Positions 48,842-57,338 of a DNA stretch of 64,000 nucleotides are shown here, piece after piece. Position 1 is the stretch's first letter. The number at the start of each line of letters is the position of its first letter. A model generated the notes under the pieces. The model searched no databases. It had not been told where the DNA came from and was given only the letters and a program-made list of their open reading frames with translations. The position numbers and the translations under genes were made by a program. The stretch covers positions 6,244-70,243 of the forward strand of contig DASZBS010000024.1 of assembly GCA_035943995.1 (NCBI GenBank), given 5' to 3'. This stretch comes from Vulcanimicrobium sp035943995. GTDB taxonomy: Bacteria > Vulcanimicrobiota > Vulcanimicrobiia > Vulcanimicrobiales > Vulcanimicrobiaceae.

Positions 48842-49620
48842 AATCACGCTCCGGCGCGTTCGGCGGCGGCCTCGCCGTCCTCGCGCTCGTCCTGACGGGG
48901 GTCCTGTTCAACGTGCAAACCGCGCGCAGTTCGGACCATCAGGACTCACCCACCACGGTCGCGCACCCCGCGGCCGACATCACCGACGTGTTCCTCTACC
49001 CGGCCGGCGACAACAACGCCAACGTCGTGCTGCAGATGGATCTCGATCCGCTGCTGACGCCGGCCACCGCCCCGCAAGCTTCGCTCGATCCGGGCGTGCT
49101 CTATCAGTTCAAGATCGCGCACGGAACGAACGCGGGGCCCGAAGACATGGTCATCCAGGTGCAAGCCACGGGCGCCGGTACCGGCCAGACCGTCAACGTC
49201 TACGGCCCGTTCAACACGTCGAGCCCGAGCACGCTCGCGACCGTCAACACCGCCGCACTTGCGGGCAGTGTTGCGTTCGGATCGACTGCGGGCACCCCGT
49301 TCACGAACGGGATGAAAGTCTTCGTCGGACCGCGCTCGGATCCGTTCTTCTTCGACCTGTTCCAGTTCTTCAGCTTCCTGCCGGACCGCAACTATCAGAC
49401 CGCCGGCTCGCCGCCCAAAGCGCCGTTCTCGTTCAAGTTCCCCACCCCGGCCGGCCCGACCGCGGGCTGCGTGCAAGGCACGCCGGTCGACGCGCTTTCG
49501 GCGAACTCGTTCAACGTGCTGTCGATCGTGATCGAAGCACCGCGCGCGCTGATCGCCCCGGTGAGCGGCTCGCAGATGATCCATCTTTGGACGACGACCA
49601 GCACCCAGAGCGGAGCCTAA
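48838..49620 (+). CDS. DUF4331-type exported protein, N-terminal part
   Basis: 260 aa with an N-terminal membrane/signal segment (GGLAVLALVLTGVLFNVQTA). The DUF4331 opening SSDHQDSPTTVAHPAADITD then VFLYPAG follows, with a beta-rich body containing VFVGPRSDPFFFDLFQFFSF. Full-length DUF4331 proteins go on to a C-terminal 'RLARPAVNE' region, which here is encoded by the next gene, so the protein seems to be split in two. Role unknown; the gene neighbours suggest exported metal handling. Confidence 0.85.
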   Translation: MKSRSGAFGGGLAVLALVLTGVLFNVQTARSSDHQDSPTTVAHPAADITDVFLYPAGDNNANVVLQMDLDPLLTPATAPQASLDPGVLYQFKIAHGTNAGPEDMVIQVQATGAGTGQTVNVYGPFNTSSPSTLATVNTAALAGSVAFGSTAGTPFTNGMKVFVGPRSDPFFFDLFQFFSFLPDRNYQTAGSPPKAPFSFKFPTPAGPTAGCVQGTPVDALSANSFNVLSIVIEAPRALIAPVSGSQMIHLWTTTSTQSGA

Positions 49621-49626
49621 CCCACC

Positions 49627-50238
49627 ATGCGACAATCATTACTCACCTTTGCCGCGATCTATGCCGTGGTGCTCGGCACCTCGAGCTGCAACGGCGGCGC
49701 CACCAACGTGCCCAACCTCAACACCGGCCAGACGGGCCCCGGCGTGCAGTACCAGCAGATCGAACGGCTCGCGCGCCCGGCCGTCAAAGAGCTGTTCCAG
49801 CAGTTCGCCAACCATGACGGCACCAACCGCACGTCGCCCGCGCAGACGCCGCTCTCGTCGCAAACGCTGTATCAGGAGATCGGGTCGTTCACGACGACCG
49901 TTGCAGGACGCTCGCCGGCGATCGCGTCGACGCTGCAGGCGATCCTGATCCCCGATGAGATCTCGGCCGACCTCTCCAACCTCACCGACAAGGCGTCGTA
50001 TCTCGGCGTCGAAACCGGCGGTGCGACGGGCGGCAAGTTCGGCGGGCGCGGCCTGCCCGACGACGTCATCGACATCTCGCTCGGCGCGGTGTTCGGGAAG
50101 ACGATCCCGACCGTGGTTCCGTCGGTACCTGACGACGGCAAAGAGTCCGTGTGCCTCACGACGGACAACGTTCCGCAGCAAAACGGCCCGGACAAAGTCA
50201 CGCCGCTCGTGTTCCCGTATGTCGGGGCGCCGCATTAA
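49627..50238 (+). CDS. Exported protein resembling the C-terminal part of DUF4331
   Basis: 203 aa, 6 bp after the previous stop. Signal segment with a Cys at residue 21 (VVLGTSSCNG), possibly a lipoprotein though the -3 residue is unusual. The body contains VQYQQIERLARPAVKELFQQ and ISADLSNLTDKASYLGVETG, GRGLPDDVIDISLG: phrases found in the C-terminal half of DUF4331 proteins ('GRxLxDDVIDISL'). It would complete the preceding protein as a second chain with its own export signal. Function unknown. Confidence 0.78.
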   Translation: MRQSLLTFAAIYAVVLGTSSCNGGATNVPNLNTGQTGPGVQYQQIERLARPAVKELFQQFANHDGTNRTSPAQTPLSSQTLYQEIGSFTTTVAGRSPAIASTLQAILIPDEISADLSNLTDKASYLGVETGGATGGKFGGRGLPDDVIDISLGAVFGKTIPTVVPSVPDDGKESVCLTTDNVPQQNGPDKVTPLVFPYVGAPH

Positions 50239-51454
50239 CCTGCGGGTCTCTCCGGCAACCGCCATCGTCGCGGGCGCGCTCGTCGCGCTCGCGGCGTGGC
50301 CGGTTTACCTCGGCACGCGCGCTTCCGCGTCCGCGCCGCCGGTGGCGGTGCTCACGCCGGCACCGGTCAAGCCCGATTGGAAAGTCCGCGACCCGAACAT
50401 CGCGTTTCTCGAGTCGCGTGCAGGCAAGGTGCGCGGCGACATGCTCACGCCGCGCATGCTCTCCGGCGAATATTTACAGCGCTACCGCGAGCGCGGTGAC
50501 CTCGGCGACGTGTTGCGCGCCGAGCACGCCGCCCGGCTCTCGCTCGCCGCGATGCCGCGCCGCAACGTCGCGGGCGACGTCGCGCTTGCAAGCGCATTGC
50601 TCACGCTGCACCGCTTCCGCGAAGCAAAAGCCGCCGTCACGGACGCACGCCGCACGGAGCCCGACAACCCCGGGCTCGCGGCGGAAGAAGCGGGTCTCGA
50701 TCTCGAGCTCGGCGACGTCGAAGGCGCGCGCCGGCTCGTCGACGCCCATCGCGGCGACACCGCGTTCGACGTCGTCGCCGCGCGGCTCGACGAAGAGACC
50801 GGCCATCTCGCCGATGCGCGCGCGCTGGTCGACGGCGCCATGCGCCGCGCCGACGCGATCTACGACACGCCGGCCGAGCGCCGCGCGTGGTTTCACGCGC
50901 GTGCCGCGGAGCTCGCCTTCGCGGCGGGCGACCACGACGCCGCACGCCGGGCCGCGCAAGCCGGGCTCGTGATCTTCCCGGGCCACCTCCGCGCGCTGAC
51001 GACCCTCGCGCGCGTCGAGCTCGCCGACGGCCGCAACGCCGAAGCCGAAGACGCGGCAAAGCGCGCCGCGGCGATCCAACCGAACCCCGAAGTGCTGGGG
51101 ATGCTCGCGGACGCGCAAGCGGCGCGCGGCGAAAACGACGCCGCGGCCGCGACCCGCGACGAGATCTTCGCCGTCGAGCGGATCGCCGACGCGCAGCACG
51201 TCAACGATCGCCTCATCGCGGTGTACGAAGCCGACCACCGCGTCCGCGTCGCGGACGCCTACGCGATCGCGAAGCGCGAGCTCACCGTGCGCGACGACGT
51301 CTACGCGGAGGACACGCTCGCGTGGGCCGCGGCGCGGTCGGGGCACTGGGACGTCGCGCGCACCGCGATCGCGAAGGCGCTTCGGTACGGCATCGAGGAT
51401 CCGCGCGTTCGCGCGCACGCGGCGGAGATCGCCGCGCACACTTCATCGAGCTAG
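50219..51454 (+). CDS. TPR-repeat protein, membrane-anchored
   Basis: 411 aa from the ATG at 50219, which lies 20 bp inside the end of the preceding gene. One N-terminal membrane segment (ATAIVAGALVALAAWPVYLG) precedes a linker and then helical pairs of TPR type from about residue 85 to the end (DVALASALLTLHRFREAKAA, LAFAAGDHDAARRAAQAGLV, MLADAQAARGENDAAAATRD). Probably a periplasmic scaffold. Such a TPR gene often accompanies DUF4331 genes. The stop shares a CTAG with the convergent enoyl-CoA hydratase. Confidence 0.85.
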   Translation: MSGRRINLRVSPATAIVAGALVALAAWPVYLGTRASASAPPVAVLTPAPVKPDWKVRDPNIAFLESRAGKVRGDMLTPRMLSGEYLQRYRERGDLGDVLRAEHAARLSLAAMPRRNVAGDVALASALLTLHRFREAKAAVTDARRTEPDNPGLAAEEAGLDLELGDVEGARRLVDAHRGDTAFDVVAARLDEETGHLADARALVDGAMRRADAIYDTPAERRAWFHARAAELAFAAGDHDAARRAAQAGLVIFPGHLRALTTLARVELADGRNAEAEDAAKRAAAIQPNPEVLGMLADAQAARGENDAAAATRDEIFAVERIADAQHVNDRLIAVYEADHRVRVADAYAIAKRELTVRDDVYAEDTLAWAAARSGHWDVARTAIAKALRYGIEDPRVRAHAAEIAAHTSSS

Positions 51455-52230
51455 GTACCGCTCCAGTCGGGGCGGCGCTTGTCGAGGAACGCCGTACGGC
51501 CTTCACGGAAGTCGCGGCTGCCGTAGCATAGACGAATCAAGTCCTCGTCGTCCGGCAGCGGCGCGGCGTTGCGCAGGCGGCGGCACATCTCTTTGGTCGC
51601 GCGCAGCGTCAGCGGTGCGAGCGCGACGAGCTGCTCGGCGAGTTGTTGCGCGCGTGCATCGAGCGCACCGTCCGCGTCGACGACTTCGTTGAGAAAGCGA
51701 GCTGCGCGCGCCTGCTCCGCGTTCATCAGCTTCCCCGTCAGCAGCAGCGCTTTGACCGCGTCCAAGCCGACGATCTCGGCGACCCGCGCGATGTTGCGCA
51801 GCGAGATGCAGTTGCCGAGCGTGCGCGCGATCGGCACGCCGATGCGCGCCGACGGCGCGCCGATGCGCAGGTCGCACGCGGCGGCGATGCTGACGCCGCC
51901 GCCGGTGCACGCGCCGGCGATCGCGGCGATCGTCGGGACCCGGATCGCTTCGAGCGCGGCGATCACCGCCTCGATGCGCGCCTCGTACTCCACCCCGTCG
52001 TCCGCGCCCGTGAATTCGCGAAACTCCCCGATGTCGGTCCCGGAGACGAACGCGTGCGTGTGCGCCTCGGCGCCGGTGAACACGACGACGCGCACCGTCG
52101 CATCGGCGTCCAGCTCGCGCGCGATCTCGCGCAACTGCTCCCACAGCGCGAACGTCAGCGCGTTGCGCGCCTCGGGCCGGTCGAACACCACCCATGCGAT
52201 GCCGTGCTCGCGGCGCTCGACGCGAATCAT
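51451..52230 (-). CDS. Enoyl-CoA hydratase/isomerase family protein
   Basis: 259 aa; the ATG overlaps the CoA-transferase stop. Crotonase fold: VVFDRPEARNALTFAL, the first oxyanion-hole segment HAFVSGTDIGEFREF, and the second AIAGACTGGGVSIAAACDLR. The usual catalytic Glu of the hydratase (in the GG-x-x-E-LA stretch) is not obvious: the text is GGGVSIAAACD and, later, ARTLGNCISL. It may therefore be an isomerase, decarboxylase or thioesterase of the superfamily. Paired with the CaiB/BaiF gene, it suggests activation and turnover of an unusual acyl-CoA. Confidence 0.88.
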   Translation of the reverse strand: MIRVERREHGIAWVVFDRPEARNALTFALWEQLREIARELDADATVRVVVFTGAEAHTHAFVSGTDIGEFREFTGADDGVEYEARIEAVIAALEAIRVPTIAAIAGACTGGGVSIAAACDLRIGAPSARIGVPIARTLGNCISLRNIARVAEIVGLDAVKALLLTGKLMNAEQARAARFLNEVVDADGALDARAQQLAEQLVALAPLTLRATKEMCRRLRNAAPLPDDEDLIRLCYGSRDFREGRTAFLDKRRPDWSGT

Positions 52231-53426
52231 CCCAGCACCGTCACACCGTCGCGTGCCAGCCGCGCCAGCTCGTCCTCGCCGACGCCAAGGCCGCGCAGCA
52301 CGTCGGCGGAATCCGCACCGAGCACGGGCCCGGCGCGCTCGATGCGCGCCGGCGTCTCGGAGAAGCGCATCGGCGAGCCGATCTGCCGCACCGGTCCGAG
52401 CGTGGCGTGCGGCGCGTCGACGAAGAAGCCGCGCGCGGCGAGGTGCGGGTCGTTGAACACCTGGTCGAACCGCAGGATCGGGCCGCACGGGATCCCCGCT
52501 TCGTTCAAATACGCGGTCCAGTGCGCCGACGGCTGCGTCGTCGTCACCGCTTCGATCGCCGCGATCAGCGCCGGGCGGTTCTTCATGCGGCGTTCGTTGG
52601 TCGCGAAACGTTCGTCGTTCGCAAGCGCGTCGAGCCCGAGCACGGTGCAGCAGCGCAGCCAGTGCGCCTGCGTGTTGGCGCCGAACGTGAACCAGCCGTC
52701 GGCCGAGCGCACCGCCTGGTACGGCGCGATCGCTTGGTGCGCGGAGCCCGACGGCGTGGGCACCTCGCCGGTGGCGAAGTACCGGCCGGCTTCCCACACC
52801 GCGAACGACACCGCCGACTCGAAGAGCGAGACGTCGATGAACTGACCGCGCCCGTCACGGTCGCGCGCGCGCAGCGCGGCGAGCACGGCGATCGTCGCGT
52901 ACAGCGCGGTCGTCAGATCCGCGATCGGCACGCCGACTTTCACCGGCGCGGAATCAGGCTCGCCGGTGATGCTCATCAGCCCCGACATCGCTTGCGCGAT
53001 GATGTCGAGCCCGGCGAGCTGCGCGTACGGTCCGTCGTTGCCGAAGCCCGTCGCCGCCAGATAGATCAGCCGCGGCGATTCCTTCACGAGTTCGGCGTAG
53101 CCCAGGCCGAGCCCGTCCATCGTGCCGGGCCGCAAGTTTTCGATCACGACGTCGGCGCTCGCGGCAAGCCGCCGGAACAGCGCCTTGCCCTCGGCGGATT
53201 TCAGATCGAGCGCGACGCTGCGCTTGTTGCGGTTGAGCCGCACGAAATTCGAGCTCTCGTCGCCCAGGAACGGCCCGGTGGTGCGGGTGAGGTCGCCGCC
53301 GCGCGGGTTCTCCACCTTGACGACCTCGGCGCCCAGATCGGCGAGCTGCATGCCGCAGAACGGGACGGCCATGAAGTTGCCGACCTCGATGACGCGGATG
53401 CCCGCGAGCGGCGGAAGAGAGCTCAT
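52227..53426 (-). CDS. CaiB/BaiF-family (class III) CoA-transferase
   Basis: 399 aa from the ATG at 53426 (a GTG at 53447 is also possible; neither has a good ribosome site). It moves CoA between carboxylic acids. The catalytic Asp141 is in YAQLAGLDIIAQAMSG; other marks are GNFMAVPFCGMQLADLGAEV, NRNKRSVALDL, DVVIENLRPGTM and GIPCGPILRFDQVFNDPHLA. The hinge and small domain are complete. It is translated with the crotonase gene and lies divergent from the TRAP binding-protein gene, which may supply the carboxylate. Confidence 0.94.
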   Translation of the reverse strand: MSSLPPLAGIRVIEVGNFMAVPFCGMQLADLGAEVVKVENPRGGDLTRTTGPFLGDESSNFVRLNRNKRSVALDLKSAEGKALFRRLAASADVVIENLRPGTMDGLGLGYAELVKESPRLIYLAATGFGNDGPYAQLAGLDIIAQAMSGLMSITGEPDSAPVKVGVPIADLTTALYATIAVLAALRARDRDGRGQFIDVSLFESAVSFAVWEAGRYFATGEVPTPSGSAHQAIAPYQAVRSADGWFTFGANTQAHWLRCCTVLGLDALANDERFATNERRMKNRPALIAAIEAVTTTQPSAHWTAYLNEAGIPCGPILRFDQVFNDPHLAARGFFVDAPHATLGPVRQIGSPMRFSETPARIERAGPVLGADSADVLRGLGVGEDELARLARDGVTVLG

Positions 53427-53495
53427 GCGGTCGGAGGATTGAGGCACGGCGGCACGCTACTCCTCGTCCATCACGTCAAAGGACAGGAGCGTACC

Positions 53496-54512
53496 ATGAC
53501 CGGCAAGACGCGCGGTGCTTTCGTCACCTCGTCCGCTGCGGCGTTCGCCACGATCGCGATCGTCCGTTCGCCCGCGAAGGCCGCGGATTTTACCGGCAAG
53601 GCGGGCACGAACCAGCCGGCCGACCATCCCTTGAGCGTCGCGATGAAAGATCTTTGGGACGCGGTCCGCAAGGACACGAACGGGCGGCTGGACGTCACGG
53701 TGTTCCCGAACAACCAGCTCGGCGGCGACACGGCGATGCTGCAGCAGCTGCGCTCGGGCGCACTCGAGGTGATGACGCTCGACGGCGGCATCCTCGAAGG
53801 CGTGGTTCCGGTCGCGGCGATCCAGAGCGTCGGCTTCGCGTTCAACGACTCGGCGCACGCGTTCCGCGCGTTCGACGGCAAGCTGGGCGCGTACGTCCGC
53901 TCCGAGATCCTCGCGAAAGGGCTCCACGCGTTCGACAAGATCTGGGAGAACGGCATGCGCCAGATCACGACGAGCACCAAACCCGTGCGCAACGCGGGCG
54001 ACATCTCCGGGATGAAGATTCGCACGCCGAACAGCAAGATGGCCCTCGACGTGTTCAAGTCGCTCGGCGCGGCGCCCACGCCGCTGAATTTCAGCGAGCT
54101 CTACACGGCGCTGCAGACGAAGGTGGTCGACGGCCAAGAGAACCCGCTGGCGAACATCGAGTTCGCGCGATTCTACGAAGTGCAGAAGAACTTGAGCCTG
54201 AGCAGCCACATGTGGGGCGGCTACTGGCTGCTCGCCGAATCGAGCTGGTTCAACAAGCTCCCCGCCGACGTGCAAGGGATCGTCACCAAGAACGCGTCGC
54301 GCATCACCGACCGCCAGCGCAGCGACGTGATGAAGCTCAACGACACGCTGATCGGCAAGCTGCAGTCGCAAGGCATGGCGGTGAACACGCTCAGCGCCGC
54401 CGACCGCGCGAGCATGAAGGCGAAGCTCCCGGACTACTACAAGCGCTGGAAGGCCGAGTTCGGCACGACGGCCTGGGATCTGCTGGAGTCGTATTCGGGC
54501 AAGTTCACGTAA
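53496..54512 (+). CDS. TRAP transporter substrate-binding protein, DctP family
   Basis: 338 aa from the ATG at 53496 with AGGAG 8 bp upstream. Signal peptide of Tat/Sec type (GAFVTSSAAAFATIAIVRSP then AKAAD). The DctP fold is shown by NNQLGGDTAMLQQLRSGALE, MRQITTSTKPVRNAGDISG and MKIRTPNSKM, with the Arg that binds substrate carboxylate, and VVDGQENPLANIEFARFYEV. No DctQ or DctM membrane gene is adjacent, so it is an orphan in this window. Its divergent neighbours handle CoA esters, so a carboxylic acid ligand is likely. Confidence 0.93.
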   Translation: MTGKTRGAFVTSSAAAFATIAIVRSPAKAADFTGKAGTNQPADHPLSVAMKDLWDAVRKDTNGRLDVTVFPNNQLGGDTAMLQQLRSGALEVMTLDGGILEGVVPVAAIQSVGFAFNDSAHAFRAFDGKLGAYVRSEILAKGLHAFDKIWENGMRQITTSTKPVRNAGDISGMKIRTPNSKMALDVFKSLGAAPTPLNFSELYTALQTKVVDGQENPLANIEFARFYEVQKNLSLSSHMWGGYWLLAESSWFNKLPADVQGIVTKNASRITDRQRSDVMKLNDTLIGKLQSQGMAVNTLSAADRASMKAKLPDYYKRWKAEFGTTAWDLLESYSGKFT

Positions 54513-54526
54513 GAAATGGAGGCGTG

Positions 54527-55114
54527 ATGTATCGTTCCGGTATCGCGGGCGCCGTTTCCGTCCTGGTCGGCGCATTCGTATGGGTCGCTCCGAGCGCGGC
54601 GCACGCGCAGTCGAGCGACTGCGTCATCTGGCGGGCGAATCAAACCCCGTGCCCGGCACCGCAGCGGGGGCCGAACATCGACCCGGGTTCGGCCGCGCGC
54701 TGCCGGCAGTACGGAAGGCTCATGCCGCAGTTCAGCCAGACCTACGGGAAGTACGGTTACGTCGCGTGCCAGGATCCCAACTACTGGGTCGTCCGGCCGG
54801 TGTACGACGAAGCGCAACCGTTTAGCGGCGGCGTTGCGATCGTTCGTCTGGTCAACCGGTTCGGGCTGATCGACCTGAACGGCCGGCGCATCACACCGAT
54901 GCAGTACGGTTCGATCGCGCCGTTCTCCGAAGGGGTGGCGCTGGCGTATTCCAACGGCGGGTACGGGTACATCGACCGGAACGGCGACTTCGTGATCCCG
55001 CCGCGGTTCGACGAAGCTTGGTCGTTCGCGAACGGCCGGGCACGCGTGAGGGTGCGCGGCGCGATCTATCAGATCGACCACAGCGGAAGGATCGTCAGCG
55101 GGCCGGGATACTGA
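54527..55114 (+). CDS. Exported WG-repeat protein
   Basis: 195 aa from the ATG at 54527 with GGAGG 5 bp upstream. Signal peptide (GIAGAVSVLVGAFVWVAPSA then AHAQ). The C-terminal half carries WG-type beta repeats, e.g. VNRFGLIDLNGRRITPMQYG and NGGYGYIDRNGDFVIPPRFD, each with the 'G-x-I-D-x-x-G-x-x-I/V-x-P-x-x' pattern. The region before has four cysteines. Such repeats mediate protein binding; the role is unknown. Follows the DctP gene by 14 bp and may be co-transcribed. Confidence 0.82.
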   Translation: MYRSGIAGAVSVLVGAFVWVAPSAAHAQSSDCVIWRANQTPCPAPQRGPNIDPGSAARCRQYGRLMPQFSQTYGKYGYVACQDPNYWVVRPVYDEAQPFSGGVAIVRLVNRFGLIDLNGRRITPMQYGSIAPFSEGVALAYSNGGYGYIDRNGDFVIPPRFDEAWSFANGRARVRVRGAIYQIDHSGRIVSGPGY

Positions 55115-55117
55115 TAA

Positions 55118-55134
55118 CGTCTACAGTGTAGACG
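55118..55134. promoter_or_regulatory. Perfect palindrome upstream of the NiCoT gene
   Basis: CGTCTACAGTGTAGACG: 8-bp arms around one central base, 44 bp before the permease ATG at 55179. The TCTACA/TGTAGA halves recall BlaI/CopY-type operators (TACA-N-TGTA core). A metal-responsive or BlaI-like repressor is likely but not encoded here. Confidence 0.65.
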
Positions 55135-55178
55135 CGAATCGGCGAGTTGTCGGGGCGGCATCGTCCGAAGGGGTTCGG

Positions 55179-56288
55179 ATGATCGCCGAGGCGCGGGGCG
55201 AGGCGCCGGCCGACCAGTTCAGCCCGCGGGCGCTGCTCGCGGTGTTCGACGACGCCGAGGCGAACCTGCGGGCAAAGATCGTCGCGATCTACGTGCTGCT
55301 CGTCGGCGCCACCGTGGTCGTGTGGGGGCTCGCGCTGCTGGCGTTCGCGTCGCGCCCGCTGCTGCTGGGCACGGCGCTGCTGGCGTATACGTTCGGGCTG
55401 CGGCACGCCGTCGACGCCGACCACATCTCCGCGATCGATAACGTGACGCGCAAGCTGATGCAAGAGGGTAAGCGCCCCGTCTCGGTCGGCTTTTTCTTCT
55501 CGCTCGGGCACTCGACGATCGTGATCGGCCTGTCGGTCGCGATCGCGGTCGCAGCGACGTTCGTCACGCACTCGATGCCGCGACTGCAAGCTGTCGGCGG
55601 CGCGATCGGCACGTCGGTATCGGCGGTGTTCCTGTACGTCATCGCGCTGCTCAACGCGCTGGTGTTCCTCGAGATCGCCGCGACGTTCCGGCGCGTTCGC
55701 CGAGGCGAGGCGTACTGCGAGCAGACGCTGGACGCGTTTCTCGCCGACCGCGGGTTGATGGGGCGCTTCTTCAAGCCGCTGCTGCGCGTCGTCGGGCGGA
55801 GCTGGCAGATGTACCCGATCGGCCTGCTGTTCGGGCTCGGTTTCGACACGGCGACCGAAGTGGGTTTGCTCGGGATCGCCGCGGTCGAGGGCACGAAGGG
55901 TTTGCCCATCTACGACATCCTGCTGTTCCCGCTGCTGTTCACCGTCGGGATGTCGCTGCTCGACACGACGGACGGCATCCTGATGCTCGGCGCGTACGGC
56001 TGGGCGTACGTGAAGCCCGTTCGGAAGATGTTCTACAACATGACGATCACGCTCGTGTCGGTGCTCGTCGCGGTACTGGTCGGCACCGTCGAGGCGTTGA
56101 GCGTCATCGGCGCACAGCTCAGCTTGCGGGGTGCGTTTTGGGACCGCCTCGGCGAGCTGAGCGGCAACTTCGGTTTTCTGGGCTTCGCGATCGTCGGCGT
56201 GTTCGTCGCCGCGTGGCTGCTCTCGGCGCTGATCTACCGCGTCCGCGGTTACGACCGGATCGAGGTCGCAGCGGTCACGGAGGGCTGA
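55179..56288 (+). CDS. HoxN/NixA-family nickel/cobalt permease
   Basis: 369 aa. The signature RHAVDADHISAIDNVTR sits at residues 75-91 and is an exact NiCoT match. The second and third motifs are FFFSLGHSTIVIGLSVAI and LFGLGFDTATEVGLLGIA; LDTTDGILMLGAYGWA and the long C-terminal segment fit the full-size family. Eight membrane helices are expected. It takes up Ni(II) and/or Co(II); with a B12-dependent ribonucleotide reductase in the same region, cobalt use is plausible. Preceded by a perfect palindrome that probably controls it. Confidence 0.95.
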   Translation: MIAEARGEAPADQFSPRALLAVFDDAEANLRAKIVAIYVLLVGATVVVWGLALLAFASRPLLLGTALLAYTFGLRHAVDADHISAIDNVTRKLMQEGKRPVSVGFFFSLGHSTIVIGLSVAIAVAATFVTHSMPRLQAVGGAIGTSVSAVFLYVIALLNALVFLEIAATFRRVRRGEAYCEQTLDAFLADRGLMGRFFKPLLRVVGRSWQMYPIGLLFGLGFDTATEVGLLGIAAVEGTKGLPIYDILLFPLLFTVGMSLLDTTDGILMLGAYGWAYVKPVRKMFYNMTITLVSVLVAVLVGTVEALSVIGAQLSLRGAFWDRLGELSGNFGFLGFAIVGVFVAAWLLSALIYRVRGYDRIEVAAVTEG

Positions 56289-56871
56289 CCGGCTCTGCGA
56301 CCAGCGCATAGTGATATGCGAGCATCGGTCGTTCGATGACGATGAACCCCGCGGCGGCGAGACGTTGCGCCGCCTCCGTGATGCCGTAGACATGATCCCG
56401 TGGCGGGCCGACCGGGCGCTCGACCTCGGCATTCCAATCCACGAACACGGCCTTGCCGTGGCCGGCGAGCAGCGAGCGCACCTCGTCGAGCGCACGATCG
56501 GCGAGCTCGTGGAGGACGTTGAGCGCGAGGATGCGATCGGATCCGCCCCTCACGTGGCCCAGCTCGTCGGGGGACACCGGCTCAACGTTGCTCAGACCGG
56601 AGCGCGCGATCGCGTCGCGGACGTGCGCGAGCATCGGTAGCTGTTCGTCGAGCGCCAGAACGCGGACGTCCGGCCGCCGCCGGGCGATCTCGATCGCGTA
56701 GAGCCCGGTCCCGGTTCCAAAGTCGACCAGCGTGCCGCCGGCGGGGATATCGAGCATCGAGAGCAGCGTGTCGACCGGGACGTAGCGCAAACGCGCAGGG
56801 TCATCCAGGATCGCCGCGCGTGCCGGGTCGAATCGATCGGGTTGTTTCGCGCCGTGACGTTCGTGACCCAT
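56275..56871 (-). CDS. Class I SAM-dependent methyltransferase
   Basis: 198 aa from the ATG at 56871 (the frame is open to 56904, which would meet the divergent VOC start). Motif I is TLVDFGTGTGLYAIEIARR and the acidic residue of motif II is in RVLALDEQLPML. DRILALNVLHELADRALDEV is motif IV and AVFVDWNAEVERP is near motif V. It resembles the UbiE/ArsM-like Methyltransf_11/25 group ('GPPRDHVYGITEAAQRLA' near the end). Substrate unknown. Its 3' end overlaps the NiCoT gene by 14 bp (convergent). Confidence 0.85.
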   Translation of the reverse strand: MGHERHGAKQPDRFDPARAAILDDPARLRYVPVDTLLSMLDIPAGGTLVDFGTGTGLYAIEIARRRPDVRVLALDEQLPMLAHVRDAIARSGLSNVEPVSPDELGHVRGGSDRILALNVLHELADRALDEVRSLLAGHGKAVFVDWNAEVERPVGPPRDHVYGITEAAQRLAAAGFIVIERPMLAYHYALVAEPVSPP

Positions 56872-56897
56872 CCGCGTCCTCTGAGAAAGCGTACCGC

Positions 56898-57338
56898 ATG
56901 GCACCCACCGAGCGAACCTCCGACGATCCTCCGCCGGGTTGGCCGCGCATCGTTCCCCACCTCATCTACGACGACCCGTCCGCCGCCGTCGATTGGCTGA
57001 CCCGCGCGTTCGGGTTCCGCGAGCGCGTCGAGCGGCGCCACACGGCGGCGGACGGCACGATCGAGCGCGCTCAGATGGACGTAGCCGACTGTATCATCAC
57101 CCTCGGGTTGCCGTCCGTTCACGGTGACAGTCCCAAGCACGGTGTCAGCAGCATGCTCTACGTCTACGTCGTGGGCGACGTCGACGAGCACTACCGGCAA
57201 GCGATGGCTGCCGGCGCCAAGATCGTTCTCGCTCTCGACGACACGCCGTGGGGCGATCGTCGTTACCAGGCGACCGACCCCGAAGGGCACCAGTGGACGT
57301 TCGCACAGCACTTGCCTGACGTTGATGCGGCCTGCTGA
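56898..57338 (+). CDS. VOC-family (glyoxalase/PhnB-like) protein
   Basis: 146 aa from the ATG at 56898. PhnB-type opening: GWPRIVPHLIYDDPSAAVDW then LTRAFGFRERVERR, followed by the metal-side strand IERAQMDVADCIITLG, YVYVVGDVDEHYRQAMAAGA and the closing RRYQATDPEGHQWTFAQHL with the conserved DPEGH. These small metal-binding dimers often act as glyoxalases or resistance/methylation partners. Divergent from the methyltransferase with 26 bp between starts. Unlike the damaged VOC gene at 3837 it is intact. Confidence 0.9.
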   Translation: MAPTERTSDDPPPGWPRIVPHLIYDDPSAAVDWLTRAFGFRERVERRHTAADGTIERAQMDVADCIITLGLPSVHGDSPKHGVSSMLYVYVVGDVDEHYRQAMAAGAKIVLALDDTPWGDRRYQATDPEGHQWTFAQHLPDVDAAC

